The notes beneath the pieces are model-generated. The model made no database searches. It was not told where the DNA came from and worked only from the letters and a program-made list of their open reading frames with translations. A stretch of DNA of 64,000 nt from JAHEEL01 sp942491345. GTDB lineage: Bacteria > Actinomycetota > Acidimicrobiia > Spongiisociales > UBA5794. A program made the translations under genes and the position numbers. Shown here piece after piece: positions 7,394 to 15,835 of this stretch; position 1 is the stretch's first letter; every line of letters begins with the position of its first letter. The DNA lies in NCBI GenBank assembly GCA_942491345.1, contig CALOAN010000019.1:62001-126000 (forward strand), read 5' to 3'.

Positions 7394-7651
7394 ATGGGTT
7401 ACACGAATTTACGTGGTGTGGATCGGGTGCCGGTCAGCCTGGTCCGTTTCGTCCTCAAAACGCCGCGCTACGTCGCACGGCCTTCGCCCGGTCGTAGTTG
7501 GTCAAAGCCTGTCTCCTCCCCGGATCTCGGGTACGCCGCGGAGCTGCTGGCCGGCCGAGCCCTCAACGGTGGCGTCAACGCCGCAGGATCGGCTTCTGGG
7601 GCCTCGGCTGCGCTCGCATTCCGCCGCGACAACGTGCGCAGCGTTGATTGA
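7394..7651 (+). CDS. possible protein, 85 aa
   Basis: ATG directly after the inverted repeat. The second half (DLGYAAELLAGRALNGGVNA, then SGASAALAFRRDNVRSVD) has coding-like composition; the first half is basic. Its stop overlaps a TTG start of the next frame. Supported by the divergent arrangement with the lipoprotein; no family known, and chance opening in GC-rich DNA is possible. Confidence 0.35.
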   Translation: MGYTNLRGVDRVPVSLVRFVLKTPRYVARPSPGRSWSKPVSSPDLGYAAELLAGRALNGGVNAAGSASGASAALAFRRDNVRSVD

Positions 7652-7913
7652 CTCCAGCTGCAGGATTAACGAACGCGCTCGACTGCGCGAGGAGTGCCGA
7701 GATCTGGAACTGATGCGCGGTCCGGCCTCCTTGGTGCCGATCACGATGCTCCTCGCGGCAGTCCTGGTGCTGACAACCCACAGGGGCAGTGCGTACCCGA
7801 TCAGCTCGCCGGATCCACTCCGGCAGCTGCGCCCTTCACCGAGGCCTTCGCTCGCTTCTCGGCGCGTACCGGTTTTCCGTCGCGCACGAAGCCGGCGGTG
7901 GAGGCGACTGTAG
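7644..7913 (+). CDS. possible small membrane protein, 89 aa
   Basis: TTG 7644 overlaps the preceding stop. Residues 8-25 (ERARLREECRDLELMRG) look like a charged helix, followed by a hydrophobic helix (VPITMLLAAVLVLTT). It overlaps the convergent topoisomerase gene's 3' end by 113 bp, where its composition becomes Arg-rich and shadow-like, so the true end may be earlier or the gene spurious. Confidence 0.3.
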   Translation: MIDSSCRINERARLREECRDLELMRGPASLVPITMLLAAVLVLTTHRGSAYPISSPDPLRQLRPSPRPSLASRRVPVFRRARSRRWRRL

Positions 7914-9930
7914 AAACGAGCATGCTCTCACCGCTGATGAACGGATGGAACCCGACACCGCTACCGCCACGTCCTTTCGGCGGAATATCCCAGACAGCAG
8001 TGACTTTCCAGCCCTTCTCTGAGATCGACAAGATCGCCTCAGACTCAGCTCCAGTGAGCGGGAACGCGGCAATCACCGCGTCACCTCCATCGGCCGCCAG
8101 CTTGACGCCGACCACCCCGTTGCCGGCGGCGCCCTGTGGATTAACAGTCGCGGGATCCAGTCGCAAAACCTTCCCGCGTCGGGTGATCAGTCCGAGGTGC
8201 GCACCGGGGGCCAACACTCCGGAGCACAGCAGCCCGGTGATATCTGGGGCGACTGGAACGTCGCGAGTCTTGGTCGGCAGGCCTTTGCCGTCAGTCAGTT
8301 TCACTCTGCCGTCAGTCCATACCGCCCATCCGAGACCACTCGAGAGCAACTCACCGTGACTGTCGGAGAACACGCCCCGATCATCGAGTCGCCAGTTCTT
8401 GTTGATCGTGCGCTCACGGGGGCCGTCGTCGGAGCTCCCACCGGACACCGGAACAGCATCGAAGTCCAGGTGCGTGCGGCGATCGAACTCGGGCGCGTTG
8501 AACAATCTTGTCGTCTCCACCAGCTCCTTGTCGATCACCGCGCGGCGCTCGGTCGGTGACGAGACCAGTCGGGTGAGCGTGGCGTGTTCAGCATCCAGCT
8601 TCTTCGATTCAGCCTGCAGTTCCAGCACATCGAGCCGGGTCAGTCGGCGCAGCTGCATCGCCAGTACGTAGTCGGCCTGCTCTGCGTCAAGCGTGAACCG
8701 CGCTTGCAGCCCAGTTCGTGCGTCGTCGACGGTATCGGAGCGGCGGATGATCGCCACGGCGGCGTCGATGTCCAAGTGCACCGCCATCAGGCCGGCCACC
8801 TGGTGCCGCCGCGCCTCGACCTTCTCCAGCCGGTACTCGCTGCGGCGCAACACCACTGAATCACGCAGGGACAAAAACGCCGAGATCAGTTCGCGCACAG
8901 TCCACCAGCGCGGAACCCGGTCGCCATCAAGCGCAACCACGCTGGCGGCGAACGTGCCCTCCAGCGGAGTCTGGGCCAGCAGCTGGTCACGCACCGTCTC
9001 AGGATCGTGCCCGCGCTTTACTGTGACTGCAATGCGTAGTCCGTTGCGGCGGTCGGTTAGGTCGGACATGTCTGCTATGCCCGGAGCTTCCCCCGACTCG
9101 ACTAGAGCACGGATTCGTTCCTGCACAGTGGAACTGGCAACACCGGGCGGAAGCTCAGTGATCGTGATCGTCTTACCGTCGACCACCGCCGTGCCGCGTA
9201 CGGTGAACGCACCTTTTCCGGTGGTGATGTAGTCGCGCAGCCCGTCGGAGCCGACCACGGATGCCCCGCAACCCCAGTCGGGACCAGGCAGCAGTTCCAT
9301 AAGCGCGTCATCGGATAGCTGTGGATCAGCCAGCAGCGCCCGGCACGCCGCCATTACCTCGCGAGGATTGTGTGCGGGAACCTTGGTGGCCCAACCTTCG
9401 GCGATGCCGACGGCACCGTTGCAGAGCAGGAACGGGAATTGCGCCGGCAGCACGGCCGGCTCAATCCATTCCCCGTCGAACGTGTCGGTCATCGGTACCG
9501 CGTGGTCTGCGAGTTCAGAGGTCAGCGCGGCACCCGTTGGGGACAGGCGCATTTCTGTGTATCGGTCGGCGGCCGGTATGTCACCTTGAATGCGCGGGAA
9601 AGCTCCCTGTCCGTCAATGATTTTGACGCGCTGGAAGTCAGCGGCCAGAAGCGCCGCCGCGCCATACATCGCTGCACCTCCGTGCGGGTGCAGGTTGCCG
9701 GTAACCGCCGAGCAGACCTTCGACGACTTCTGCGGCTTGTTGCCCGGCAGCAGCTTGGAGGCGTGCATCTGGTACAGCAGACGGCGCTGTCCCGGTTTGA
9801 GACCGTCGAATGCTGACGGTATCGCACGATCGCTGACGCTGTAGAGCGCGAAGGTGAGTTGGTATCGGTTCCAGTAGTCCTCGGCGCTCTGCTCGAGCAC
9901 AAGGTCGCGGTTCTGTTCTGTGGCAGTCAC
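7801..9930 (-). CDS. divergent type II topoisomerase, GyrA/ParC-like subunit
   Basis: 709 aa. The breakage-reunion domain is clear: GLKPGQRRLLYQM, then SAVTGNLHPHGGAAMYGA, then ADRYTEMRL with the active-site Tyr near residue 124. The C-terminal region has beta-propeller-like repeats but no QRRGGKG GyrA box, so it should not be a conventional gyrase. It follows the GyrB-like gene by 12 bases with GGAG between, so the two are co-transcribed and should form an A2B2 enzyme. Among mycobacteria an additional divergent type II enzyme (TopoNM of M. smegmatis) is known; I infer a relative. An accessory-element copy could handle element DNA topology or resist gyrase-targeting toxins or drugs. Confidence 0.85.
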   Translation of the reverse strand: MTATEQNRDLVLEQSAEDYWNRYQLTFALYSVSDRAIPSAFDGLKPGQRRLLYQMHASKLLPGNKPQKSSKVCSAVTGNLHPHGGAAMYGAAALLAADFQRVKIIDGQGAFPRIQGDIPAADRYTEMRLSPTGAALTSELADHAVPMTDTFDGEWIEPAVLPAQFPFLLCNGAVGIAEGWATKVPAHNPREVMAACRALLADPQLSDDALMELLPGPDWGCGASVVGSDGLRDYITTGKGAFTVRGTAVVDGKTITITELPPGVASSTVQERIRALVESGEAPGIADMSDLTDRRNGLRIAVTVKRGHDPETVRDQLLAQTPLEGTFAASVVALDGDRVPRWWTVRELISAFLSLRDSVVLRRSEYRLEKVEARRHQVAGLMAVHLDIDAAVAIIRRSDTVDDARTGLQARFTLDAEQADYVLAMQLRRLTRLDVLELQAESKKLDAEHATLTRLVSSPTERRAVIDKELVETTRLFNAPEFDRRTHLDFDAVPVSGGSSDDGPRERTINKNWRLDDRGVFSDSHGELLSSGLGWAVWTDGRVKLTDGKGLPTKTRDVPVAPDITGLLCSGVLAPGAHLGLITRRGKVLRLDPATVNPQGAAGNGVVGVKLAADGGDAVIAAFPLTGAESEAILSISEKGWKVTAVWDIPPKGRGGSGVGFHPFISGESMLVSTVASTAGFVRDGKPVRAEKRAKASVKGAAAGVDPAS

Positions 9931-9942
9931 GGTGTGGAGCTC

Positions 9943-11964
9943 CTAATCCAGGTCCAAGGACGAGGTATCAATGCGCGAAGCGGCGTCGGCCATCCACGTG
10001 CGCCGGCCTTCAGGAGTCCCGCCGAACAAGGTGTGGTGCAGTGCGCCGCCGAGGTCGTCGGGGCGTACCTGAATAACGGTCCGCTGACCTGGGTCCAGCA
10101 CGGTGTTCCAGAAGTCGTCGGCGTTCATCTCGCCGAGGCCTTTGTTGCGTTGCACCTCGACCCTCGACCGGCCTCCTGACCTCAATCGAGCTACGGCGAC
10201 GTCACGTTCGGCGTCGTCCTGGCAGTAGATGCGCTGCGAGCCGTCGGAGACCACGAACAGCGGCGGAAGGGTGACGTAGACCATGCCGGCTTCGACTAGA
10301 GGCCGGTAGAAGTCGAGGAACATCGAGATCAGCGACGAGTTGATGTTGCCCCCATCGGGATCGGCGTCGGAGGCGAAAAGAATCTTGTCGTACCGGCACT
10401 TCTCCGGGTCGCAATGGCCACGTACCCCGCAGTCGAGAATCCGCTCGATAGCCTGAAATTCCTCCTTACCGCGAGCTTTTGCGACCGTCCACCCGTAGAC
10501 GTTCGGTGGTTTGCCTTTGAGCGGGAACGCTGCCTGGAACGTTGCGTCCCGCGCGGCCTTGATGGTGCCAAGAGCCGAGTCACCCTCTGCTATGAACAGT
10601 TCTGCTCCAGAACCGCGGCCAGTTTCACGGCAGGGCAGCAGCTTTGGCGGCAGTGACAGATTCGTCCCCAGCCCCTTGGCTTTAGATGCCGCACGGGACC
10701 GGGATTTGGCCCCCTCAGCGCTGCGGCGAGCTCGTGCGGCTTCGAGAGCGAGTTTCGTCCACATGGTCACGGTGTCGGTGTTCGCCGGGTTGGCCGACCA
10801 CACCGCGGTGCTGCGTGCCACGTCGGTCGACATTGCCGTGTTCAGAGACCGTGACGACACTCCGGTCTTGTCTTGGCCGTTCCAGGAGACATCAGGCGCA
10901 CGGGTATCGACGGCCAGCGCGGTGACCGCGGCGAAGTCCTGCGGCTCGGGGCCATCCTCTCCTTTGGCCAGGCCGAGGTCGCGCAGCCGCGCGGCGCGGG
11001 ACGCCAGGGCCTCGGTCAGTCCTTTTACAGCCGCGTTCAGATGTGATCCGCCATCAGCGGTGTAGACGGTGTTGCAGAAAGAGGACACCGTTGCGGGCTC
11101 GGCCGGTCCGGCCGTCAGCGACCAGCGAAACGGCGTAGGTCCACGACCAGTCACGTACTCGCCGCGGCCCTCGACGGAGGCCCGAAGCGCGGGTATGGGG
11201 GTCTGCGCGCAGGCACACATGAAGTCCAGCACTGCGCTCGTACCCCAAGGCCCGGAGAATGACCCCAACAAAGCTGCGGGTAGGGGACCGCTTGGCCAGC
11301 CTTCGTCGATCACGGTCAGGTGCACGTTTTGGGTCATGCGCACCGCCGCGTGGGCACGCAGCAGAACCTCGGTGATGTCGAGTGCGGTGTCGGGGGCCAC
11401 CGACGGGTCGAGCAGCATGCGTACAGAGGTGCCGTGCACGGCGGGCTCGCCGTTGGACACTCCACGCAGCTTCTGAGTGTCATCGCGGGTGAAGTCGGCG
11501 TCGGGATTGAAGCCGTCACCCGCGAAGCGGCCAGGATACCCACCACCAAAGCTCTGCTTGTACGTTTTCCCGGCGCGGTACACGGTGACGTCAGTGCGTC
11601 GGGAGATGAATACCGCAGCTGCAGCACCGATCCCGTTGAGGCCGGCACCGGTGGACTCGGCGTCGGCATGCGCGGTGAACTTCCCACCTGACCGCGCCGT
11701 GCCCAGTGTTTTGACGACGCCGTTCTTTCCGGCCGGGTCGGAGTCAACAGGTAAGCCCCGACCGTCATCAGTGACGGTGAACGATCCGTCGGATCTCAAG
11801 ATGATCGACACCGTGGACCCGTGAGCACCTGCCTCTTCCACGGCGTTGTCGACGATCTCGCGAGCGGCGGTCTGGTAGACCCTCGCACCGAGGTTGACCT
11901 GTGGCCGCATCCGGGTGTGCTGGATGTCGTCTAGCTCGATGACATCCGCGGCGGTGTAGCTCAC
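9943..11964 (-). CDS. divergent type II topoisomerase, GyrB/ParE-like subunit
   Basis: 673 aa from GTG 11964 (GGAAGGA upstream). The GHKL ATPase motifs are intact: REIVDNAVEE (metal-binding Asn), DDGRGLP, and GAGLNGIGAAAA. The TOPRIM domain has ELFIAEGDSA and DADPDGGNI; the last motif in gyrases is DxDxDGxHI, so His is replaced by Asn here. GLGEMN near the C-terminus matches GyrB/ParE. The insert around residues 145-190 is longer than in housekeeping GyrB. It is the ATPase partner of the downstream GyrA-like protein. Confidence 0.85.
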   Translation of the reverse strand: MSYTAADVIELDDIQHTRMRPQVNLGARVYQTAAREIVDNAVEEAGAHGSTVSIILRSDGSFTVTDDGRGLPVDSDPAGKNGVVKTLGTARSGGKFTAHADAESTGAGLNGIGAAAAVFISRRTDVTVYRAGKTYKQSFGGGYPGRFAGDGFNPDADFTRDDTQKLRGVSNGEPAVHGTSVRMLLDPSVAPDTALDITEVLLRAHAAVRMTQNVHLTVIDEGWPSGPLPAALLGSFSGPWGTSAVLDFMCACAQTPIPALRASVEGRGEYVTGRGPTPFRWSLTAGPAEPATVSSFCNTVYTADGGSHLNAAVKGLTEALASRAARLRDLGLAKGEDGPEPQDFAAVTALAVDTRAPDVSWNGQDKTGVSSRSLNTAMSTDVARSTAVWSANPANTDTVTMWTKLALEAARARRSAEGAKSRSRAASKAKGLGTNLSLPPKLLPCRETGRGSGAELFIAEGDSALGTIKAARDATFQAAFPLKGKPPNVYGWTVAKARGKEEFQAIERILDCGVRGHCDPEKCRYDKILFASDADPDGGNINSSLISMFLDFYRPLVEAGMVYVTLPPLFVVSDGSQRIYCQDDAERDVAVARLRSGGRSRVEVQRNKGLGEMNADDFWNTVLDPGQRTVIQVRPDDLGGALHHTLFGGTPEGRRTWMADAASRIDTSSLDLD

Positions 11965-12210
11965 TGACTAGATCCTTCCGTCGGTGGCGGGGGCTGGTGC
12001 CGCGCACCTTCTTGGTCCGGGGAGGCGCATCTGGGATTGCAGTCGCGGATCGGTCGGACCTGATGCGTTTCAGGGACACCTTGCCTGCGCGCGGTGCGTT
12101 GGCCCAGGGAGCGAGCACGACACGCCGGGGGAGCGAGAACGGCCGGACCGCGCCGCAGAATCGCTCGCTGTCATCAATTCCAACGCGGGTCAGGAAGCGG
12201 CGAGCAAAGT

Positions 12211-13242
12211 TCAATCCAAGCCCGATTGTTGTACTTCTCGTGCTGCGCGCAGGATCCTCTGAACCTTGCTCGGTGACGTACCGAGTTCAGCTGCAATCTC
12301 CCGACTCGGCTTCTTTTCCGCGTTGTGATCCAGGACGGCGCAGATCATGTCGGGGGCAGCGGCGACACGCTTCGAGTCGAAGAGCTGGTGAGCCAAAGCG
12401 GCGTGTTTGGACCGCGACAGCTGCGACCGTCGGGGCGCGGGGTACGTCGAGCTTCCTGGCTGTGGGCGGTTCGTTTGGTCGCTGCCGGAAGCGGTGGCCG
12501 GTTCAGACGTGGACAGTGACGAAGCGGATGTGGGTGCTTCAAGACCAGGTGGTGGCAGCGTTGCGGGTGTCTGGTTCTGATGCACCCCATCACGTGTGGT
12601 GGCGGGAGTTGCGTCGCGATGCGTCGCGTCAACAGGTGCTTCACGAGTGTCGTTTTGCTGCATCACCGCGGGCCGGGCTTGCGTCACCGGCCCGCTCCGG
12701 TTGAAGCGATGCACCGCGGTGGTGATGCAGCCGCGCAGGCGAGAGGTGAGGTGACGTGCTGCGTCAGGTGCGTCATTGGTTGCGTCAGTGTGTGCGTCAG
12801 CAGCGGCGCTTTGGTGTGCCAGCGCGGCGATCTCGATACGCGTCAGCACGACTAGTCCGAGAGTGCAGACCGCGATGATTCCATCGATCATCACGGGGAA
12901 GAGCGCCGCCTCGTTCGGGGTGTATCCGTACTCGATGGCTAGCGACCGCAGTGCGTCGAAAGAGAGCCTGAATGCCGTTACGGACAGGGCGACGATCGCG
13001 ACAAGGAAGCACCAGTAGGTCGGACCACGTGCGGCGATATGTGACCACAAGCCAAGCAGGTGAGTGAGACTCAACAGTGCGAACGGTGCCAGCGCGGCTG
13101 CGACAATCGGTCCGACAGCGGCAGCACCGGAGTGCGTGATCACAGTCCGAGCAACGTTTCCAGACAGGCTAGCGGTGGTGGCGAATGCCAGCAGCGCCCA
13201 CAACAGGCGACGTACGCGTGTGTGTATTTCGTAGGGGGTCAC
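12211..13242 (-). CDS. DUF2637 (Spd-like) membrane protein with C-terminal HTH
   Basis: 343 aa from GTG 13242 (AAAGGGA upstream); an in-frame ATG at 13386 with GAGAGG is the alternative. Four hydrophobic helices lie in the first 130 residues (LLWALLAFATTASLSG; GPIVAAALAPFALLSLTHLL; TYWCFLVAIVALSVTAF; MIDGIIAVCTLGLVVLT), the DUF2637 pattern of Spd plasmid-spread proteins of actinomycetes. A long Asp/Ala/Thr/Pro linker carries repeated Asp-Ala pairs encoded by GACGCA. The C-terminus has an HTH (REIAAELGTSPSKVQRILRA). Upstream of the topoisomerase genes on the same strand; a 246-bp spacer separates them. DUF2637 genes mark conjugative or plasmid-borne loci. Confidence 0.75.
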   Translation of the reverse strand: MTPYEIHTRVRRLLWALLAFATTASLSGNVARTVITHSGAAAVGPIVAAALAPFALLSLTHLLGLWSHIAARGPTYWCFLVAIVALSVTAFRLSFDALRSLAIEYGYTPNEAALFPVMIDGIIAVCTLGLVVLTRIEIAALAHQSAAADAHTDATNDAPDAARHLTSRLRGCITTAVHRFNRSGPVTQARPAVMQQNDTREAPVDATHRDATPATTRDGVHQNQTPATLPPPGLEAPTSASSLSTSEPATASGSDQTNRPQPGSSTYPAPRRSQLSRSKHAALAHQLFDSKRVAAAPDMICAVLDHNAEKKPSREIAAELGTSPSKVQRILRAAREVQQSGLD

Positions 13243-13479
13243 CGCATTCCCTTTCTGGCCCGTGCGCTGGGTGCGGCGGCCGCGAACAGGAAACCAGAAG
13301 TTGCAACACGATTCGGGTGCAGGACGCGCATCGGACGAGGCGGCGCTTTTGGGGGCACTGCGAGCTGTGGCACCCATAGTCGACATTGCTACAGGCCTCT
13401 CGCATCGTCGGCCGGCTGATGCGAGCCTCCTATAGGCCGCACGATGTCGTAACGCGCATGCGTGAGGAGTATTTGTTCG

Positions 13480-13773
13480 ATGACGGGTCCGCGCTACAGG
13501 CCGCGCTACAGCGCACGCTACGGACTTCGCTACAGCGATCGATACAGCGATAGCTACACAGATAGATACATGTACCGATACAACGCCAGATACAGCTTCC
13601 CTCAAAGTCTTTGGCGATGGATAACTGCCCCCGAACCCTCCGCTGTGAACCACCCGCCGACGTGCTCGTGCACGGCGGGATCAGCGGAGCTGAGGCGTAC
13701 CCGTTGCGGCTCGAATTCCGCGCCGACTGATGGGCGCATGCAGGTCGCCGGCTCGCGGGACGTCCTTGACTAG
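13480..13773 (+). CDS. tetrapeptide-repeat (Arg-Tyr-x-x) protein, 97 aa
   Basis: ATG 13480 with GAGGAG about 10 bases upstream. Residues 5-40 are nine consecutive four-residue units of the form R-Y-x-x (RYRP RYSA RYGL RYSD RYSD, then SYTD RYMY RYNA RYSF). Tyr is TAC throughout, while Arg is kept in eight of nine units despite being written CGC, CGA or AGA, a synonymous pattern that favours protein coding over a bare DNA repeat. The remaining 55 residues are less ordered. Divergent from the DUF2637 gene. If expressed, an Arg/Tyr repeat could bind nucleic acid. Function unknown; an iteron array is the alternative. Confidence 0.45.
   Translation: MTGPRYRPRYSARYGLRYSDRYSDSYTDRYMYRYNARYSFPQSLWRWITAPEPSAVNHPPTCSCTAGSAELRRTRCGSNSAPTDGRMQVAGSRDVLD
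13493..13600. repeat. nine 12-bp tandem units with core G(C/A)TAC
   Basis: The core heptamer occurs at 13493, 13505, 13517, 13529, 13541, 13553, 13565, 13577 and 13589, exactly every 12 bases. Units run from GCTACAG on the left to GATACAN on the right; the five bases between cores vary. They coincide with the repeat codons of the 13480 frame. A 12-bp period is near one helical turn, so a protein could bind along one face. Confidence 0.8.
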
Positions 13774-14069
13774 CCGGGGTTGTATCTGCACCTGTGGCAG
13801 CGGTTAGCGCGGACCGATGGCGAGCTGTCACGTCCCTCAATGATCACGTTGCTAAATGCTCGCAGTCTCCGTTGAAGTCGCCAGCTGCCGTCGCGCCCTG
13901 GGTGGCCGGCGGGGGAGTATCCGCACATCCGACATGCCGGTTTTCGCGACAGCATGCGACACCCCGGCCGGTTTCCACATCCATCGATCGGTGGCGCAGC
14001 TGGGCGCTGGCGCCTTTCTCCGCAGCTGTTTGGTAGCCACGAAACTCCGGGGCGCCAGAAGAACTGCTT

Positions 14070-14299
14070 TGCGTCACGCTGACGCATCGGTGCCCGCGGT
14101 GATTGCGTCACCAATGCAGAAGCGGTGCGTCATGAACCGTATGACGCGGTACAGCTGCGCGGAACGTTTTCCGTGTGCGCGTGATGCAGCACTGCGTCAC
14201 GAGTCCGTCTGCAATGCGCTCAGCCGCGTCAAGTCACTGCGTCAGGTGACGCGGCGGCCGGTCGTATCGGTGCAGCACTCGTGACGCAGCTGCGCGTCA
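14070..14299. repeat. cluster of TGCGTCA words in a gene-poor region
   Basis: The gap 13774-14443 has no convincing gene. Exact TGCGTCA (either strand) occurs at 14070, 14080, 14104, 14126, 14193, 14238 and 14282, with shortened copies at 14142, 14247 and 14294. The word is also frequent inside the DUF2637 gene at 12590-12830, where it encodes Asp-Ala. Spacing is irregular. Candidate roles: binding sites of a partition, replication or regulatory protein. Confidence 0.55.
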
Positions 14300-14406
14300 C
14301 GAGTGCCGTTAATCGGACGCTTCACTCGCCGACGCATCAGATTGCCAACGCCACGACCAAGCCGCGTTGGCGGTCGTGTGCGACTACTTGTCACACCTGT
14401 CCTCTA

Positions 14407-14423
14407 ATCTCTATTTTAGAGAT
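14407..14423. promoter_or_regulatory. palindromic operator upstream of the PARP gene
   Basis: ATCTCTA (14407-14413) and TAGAGAT (14417-14423) are perfect inverted repeats with TTT between. It stands 20 bp before the PARP start, with GGGGAG in between as ribosome site. It shares a 13-base core with the 2150-2170 palindrome on the opposite strand, suggesting common control. Confidence 0.55.
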
Positions 14424-14443
14424 AGCCAGACGGGGAGAAGAAC

Positions 14444-15745
14444 ATGACCACCGCCACGACGCCCACCAATGCAGTCGAGACCGTGACCTTGATCCAGGTC
14501 AACGCGGCCGGCAACAACAACAAGTTCTACGAGCTGTCGAGGATGCCTGACGGATCGACACTGGCACGGTGGGGCCGCATCGGCGCTGGCAATGCCCAGG
14601 CCCGCACCTACCCCGGACACGGCAGTTTCCGGGCCAAGCTCGATGAGAAGCTGCGCAAGGGCTACACCGTGTTCGACGGAGCCTCCACCCGGGCGTGCAA
14701 ACCTCACTCAGCAAACGGCGCGTTGCGCCGCCACGTCGCTGCCGGTCTGTTCCCCGGTGCCGTGCCATCGACGTCAGCCGAGCTGCTGGACCAGCTGGTC
14801 CGCTACAACAGGCACGCTATCGACAGCGCCACCGGTGGCCGAATCACGGTCAGCGACAGCGGATCGGTGACTACCGCACTGGGACCCGTGTCGCTTGACC
14901 AAGTCACCGCGGCGCGGTCAGCACTCGCCCAGCTGCGCTCCGGATACGACCGCTGGGCAGTGGAGAGGTACCTGACGTTGATCCCGCAGAGAATCGCCAA
15001 CGTTCGCGAGACGGACTGGGTGACGTCCACATGGTGCCGACAGCAGGACGACCTACTTGACGCGTTGGAATCGGCGGTCGTCATGTCAACCGCGGCTGCC
15101 GACGACGAGGCTGAGAATGTGGCAATCCCGTTCCGTCACACGATGACCGAACTGGGTACGGGGGATGAGGATTTCGCACGCATTGCAGCGAAGTTCGATC
15201 ATTCTCGCAACTCCATGCACGCCGCGAATCGGCTCAAACTGCGCCGTGTGTGGGCTCTCGTCGACGGAGACGGCGCAGCCTGGGACGCCCGTAAGGACTC
15301 CCTCAAACACACGCGTGAGTTGTGGCACGGCACCACCACGGGGAATGTGCTCTCGATCTTGCGTACCGGCTTGATCTGCCCACCGTCGACGGCAGGTGCC
15401 TACAACACGACCGGCCGCATGTTTGGCGATGGTGTCTACTTCTCCGACCAGTCAACGAAAAGCCTCAACTACGCGATCGGCAGTGCCCCTGGGCAGCGGG
15501 GTCGTGGTGGGCAGGGCAATCCTCTGATGTTCCTCGCCGACGTGGTGATGGGCCGGGAATGCCGCTCCACTGCGGGCTCATACGGGTCTGATTTGGTACG
15601 CAGATCCCGCACCGGCACCGACGATAAAGGCCGCAAGTTCGACTCGCTCTACATCCGCGGCGGCCACTGCGGTGTGCTCAACAACGAGATGATCGTTTGG
15701 CGCACCGATCAGATCAAGCTCACCCATCTGTGCGAGTTCCAATGA
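14444..15745 (+). CDS. WGR-domain poly/mono(ADP-ribosyl) transferase (PARP-like)
   Basis: 433 aa. Residues 15-80 form a WGR domain (FYELSRMPDGSTLARWGRIG), a DNA-end-binding module of PARPs. A helical region follows, and the C-terminal half is a PARP catalytic domain: LWHGT (NAD-binding His, about 295), GRMFGDGVYFSDQSTKS (Tyr, about 331) and NNEMIVW (Glu, about 415), so the H-Y-E triad is complete. It should transfer ADP-ribose from NAD to protein or nucleic acid, probably after sensing DNA breaks. Such bacterial PARPs are rare and mostly on phages or mobile elements. Single gene behind a palindromic operator. Confidence 0.88.
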   Translation: MTTATTPTNAVETVTLIQVNAAGNNNKFYELSRMPDGSTLARWGRIGAGNAQARTYPGHGSFRAKLDEKLRKGYTVFDGASTRACKPHSANGALRRHVAAGLFPGAVPSTSAELLDQLVRYNRHAIDSATGGRITVSDSGSVTTALGPVSLDQVTAARSALAQLRSGYDRWAVERYLTLIPQRIANVRETDWVTSTWCRQQDDLLDALESAVVMSTAAADDEAENVAIPFRHTMTELGTGDEDFARIAAKFDHSRNSMHAANRLKLRRVWALVDGDGAAWDARKDSLKHTRELWHGTTTGNVLSILRTGLICPPSTAGAYNTTGRMFGDGVYFSDQSTKSLNYAIGSAPGQRGRGGQGNPLMFLADVVMGRECRSTAGSYGSDLVRRSRTGTDDKGRKFDSLYIRGGHCGVLNNEMIVWRTDQIKLTHLCEFQ

Positions 15746-15835
15746 GCACGCCATGGTAGGCGTATCAGTCCGGAGGAAATACGCCCCGTGTTGCCCTTCG
15801 CGACCGGCTGAGAGCGTGGCGGACAAAAGACGCGA

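Noticed and set aside
11768..12214. Leftward TTG frame of 148 codons upstream of and overlapping the GyrB-like gene
   Set aside because: It overlaps the topoisomerase start by about 200 bp in another frame, is Arg-rich like a GC shadow, and lacks a ribosome site. The 11965-12210 gap is treated as spacer.
13493..13600. CRISPR-like array
   Set aside because: Units are 12 bp with 5 variable bases; far shorter than CRISPR repeats and spacers and no cas gene is present.
13844..14114. Several leftward open frames in the 13.8-14.1 kb gap
   Set aside because: Three frames are open at once and none has a ribosome site or recognisable composition; I cannot choose one.
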